From Deltaproteobacteria bacterium (lineage in GTDB: Bacteria; Desulfobacterota; Syntrophia; Syntrophales; UBA2210), in the NCBI GenBank assembly GCA_019313695.1, contig JAFDAS010000042.1, forward strand, positions 1 to 33,984: 33,984 nucleotides of DNA, given 5' to 3'. Below, in pieces: positions 33,400 to 33,984 of the stretch. A program made the translations under genes and the position numbers. How positions within the stretch are numbered: position 1 is the first letter of the stretch; every line of letters starts with the position of its first letter. The notes below the pieces were generated by a model. The model ran no database searches. It had not been told where the DNA came from and was given only the letters and a program-made list of their open reading frames with translations.

Positions 33400-33984
33400 A
33401 TGGATGTTAGCAGAAGAGGTTTCTTGAAGATCTCCGGCACAGCGCTGATGGCGAGCGGAATAGGCATTAATCTGAAGCCTGTGGCAGCTCATGCGCAGCC
33501 GTTAAAGATCAAATACGCTAAAGAAACCACAACGATCTGTCCTTACTGCGCAGTTGGATGCGGGATCATTGTATCCACCAGGGGCGGAAAAGTCATAAAT
33601 ACAGAGGGAGACCCGGATCATCCTGTAAACAGAGGTTCGCTCTGCACAAAGGGTGGTTCCATTTACCAGCTTTCGCAGAATAAGAATCGACTTGACAAGC
33701 CGCTCTACAGGGCGCCTTATTCCGACAAGTGGGAAGAAAAATCCTGGGAATGGATGATCGAGAGGATTGCCCGGAATGTAAAAAAGAGCAGAGACAATAG
33801 CTTCGTGACAAAAAACAGCAAAGGACAGGTGGTCAACCGCGCGGATGGCATAGCATCCGTCGGCAGCGCCGCCATGGATAACGAAGAGTGCTTCATTTAT
33901 CAAAAATTCTTGAGGGGGTTGGGCCTGGTATATATTGAACATCAGGCCCGTATCTGACACTCCGCTACTGTTGCGGCTCTGGCA
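33400..33984 (+). CDS. fdhA: Formate dehydrogenase, catalytic (alpha) subunit, selenoprotein, 5' part
   Basis: This is the N-terminal part of a molybdenum/tungsten bis-MGD formate dehydrogenase, cut by the window end. The ATG at 33400 follows AAGGAAGGA. A Tat signal (SRRGFLKISG) with a hydrophobic stretch points to periplasmic export. The [4Fe-4S] ligands are CPYCAVGC and the later Cys in LCTKGG. The ORF track stops at TGA 33955-33957, but the text around it reads VYIEHQARI-TGA-HSATVAALA, the family's active-site segment in which the position holds selenocysteine (residue 186 here) or Cys. So TGA is read as Sec and the gene continues. Bases after the TGA begin a short stem (CCGC/GCGG) that could be part of a bacterial SECIS element, incomplete in the window. 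Confidence 0.93.

Noticed and set aside
33955-33957. TGA as the true end of a 188-aa protein
   Set aside because: Family sequence continues in the same frame on both sides of the TGA, at the known Sec position.
1-33984. tRNA or rRNA genes
   Set aside because: I saw no cloverleaf with the GTTC-type arm and CCA-end context, nor any rRNA-like stretch; a tRNA scan would be needed to exclude them fully.

Overview
The window looks like a chromosomal segment of an anaerobic, Gram-negative, sensor-rich bacterium, most likely a deltaproteobacterium in the broad Desulfobacterota sense. The pointers are a Tat-exported selenocysteine formate dehydrogenase, lolA (outer membrane), PAS-rich histidine kinases, an OFA-type MFS carrier, and many intergenic REP-like repeats with a RAYT transposase. 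This is inference from gene content; no ribosomal marker is present.

Region 1 (1-1070): the first codons of an unknown minus-strand gene at the left edge, then an exodeoxyribonuclease III gene. Region 2 (1074-18454, all minus strand) is the most unusual part: six large histidine kinases, two solute-binding proteins and one AAA/DUF4143 ATPase. Four kinases share an almost identical catalytic core with an 'ILRHD(L/I)TNDL' H-box, and two share an LOV-HK/HisKA_2-type core ('[13 protein letters not shown]'). Two kinases carry an N-terminal receiver domain. Each solute-binding protein gene is followed immediately by a membrane kinase gene, with no ABC permease or ATPase in sight, so they may serve as periplasmic sensing subunits. 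No response regulator with an output domain is visible. One kinase (11193-13000) is frameshifted at a run of six C. The gaps hold REP-like hairpins and arrays of 7-bp tandem repeats that lie against stop codons.

Region 3 (18555-20660) is a small accessory patch: a RAYT transposase bounded by a 13-bp inverted repeat, a broken MntA-type antitoxin beside an apparently intact HepT-type toxin, a 49-aa remnant resembling the N-terminus of a restriction/helicase protein, and an unknown 124-aa ORF whose 3' end is a copy of the RAYT 3' end.

Region 4 (20620-32040) is mostly housekeeping: proA-nadD, a patatin-like hydrolase, lolA, ilvE with a possibly structured leader, a comM/yifB-type AAA ATPase, murI, an OFA-family MFS carrier and pyk.

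Region 5 (31549-33984) concerns molybdenum and formate: a DUF364 protein and mobB overlapping by 4 bp, a MITE-like element, a leader that closely resembles the molybdenum-cofactor (Moco) riboswitch, and the 5' part of a seleno formate dehydrogenase whose in-frame TGA (33955) is best read as selenocysteine. The ORF track stops at that codon; the gene continues past the window end.
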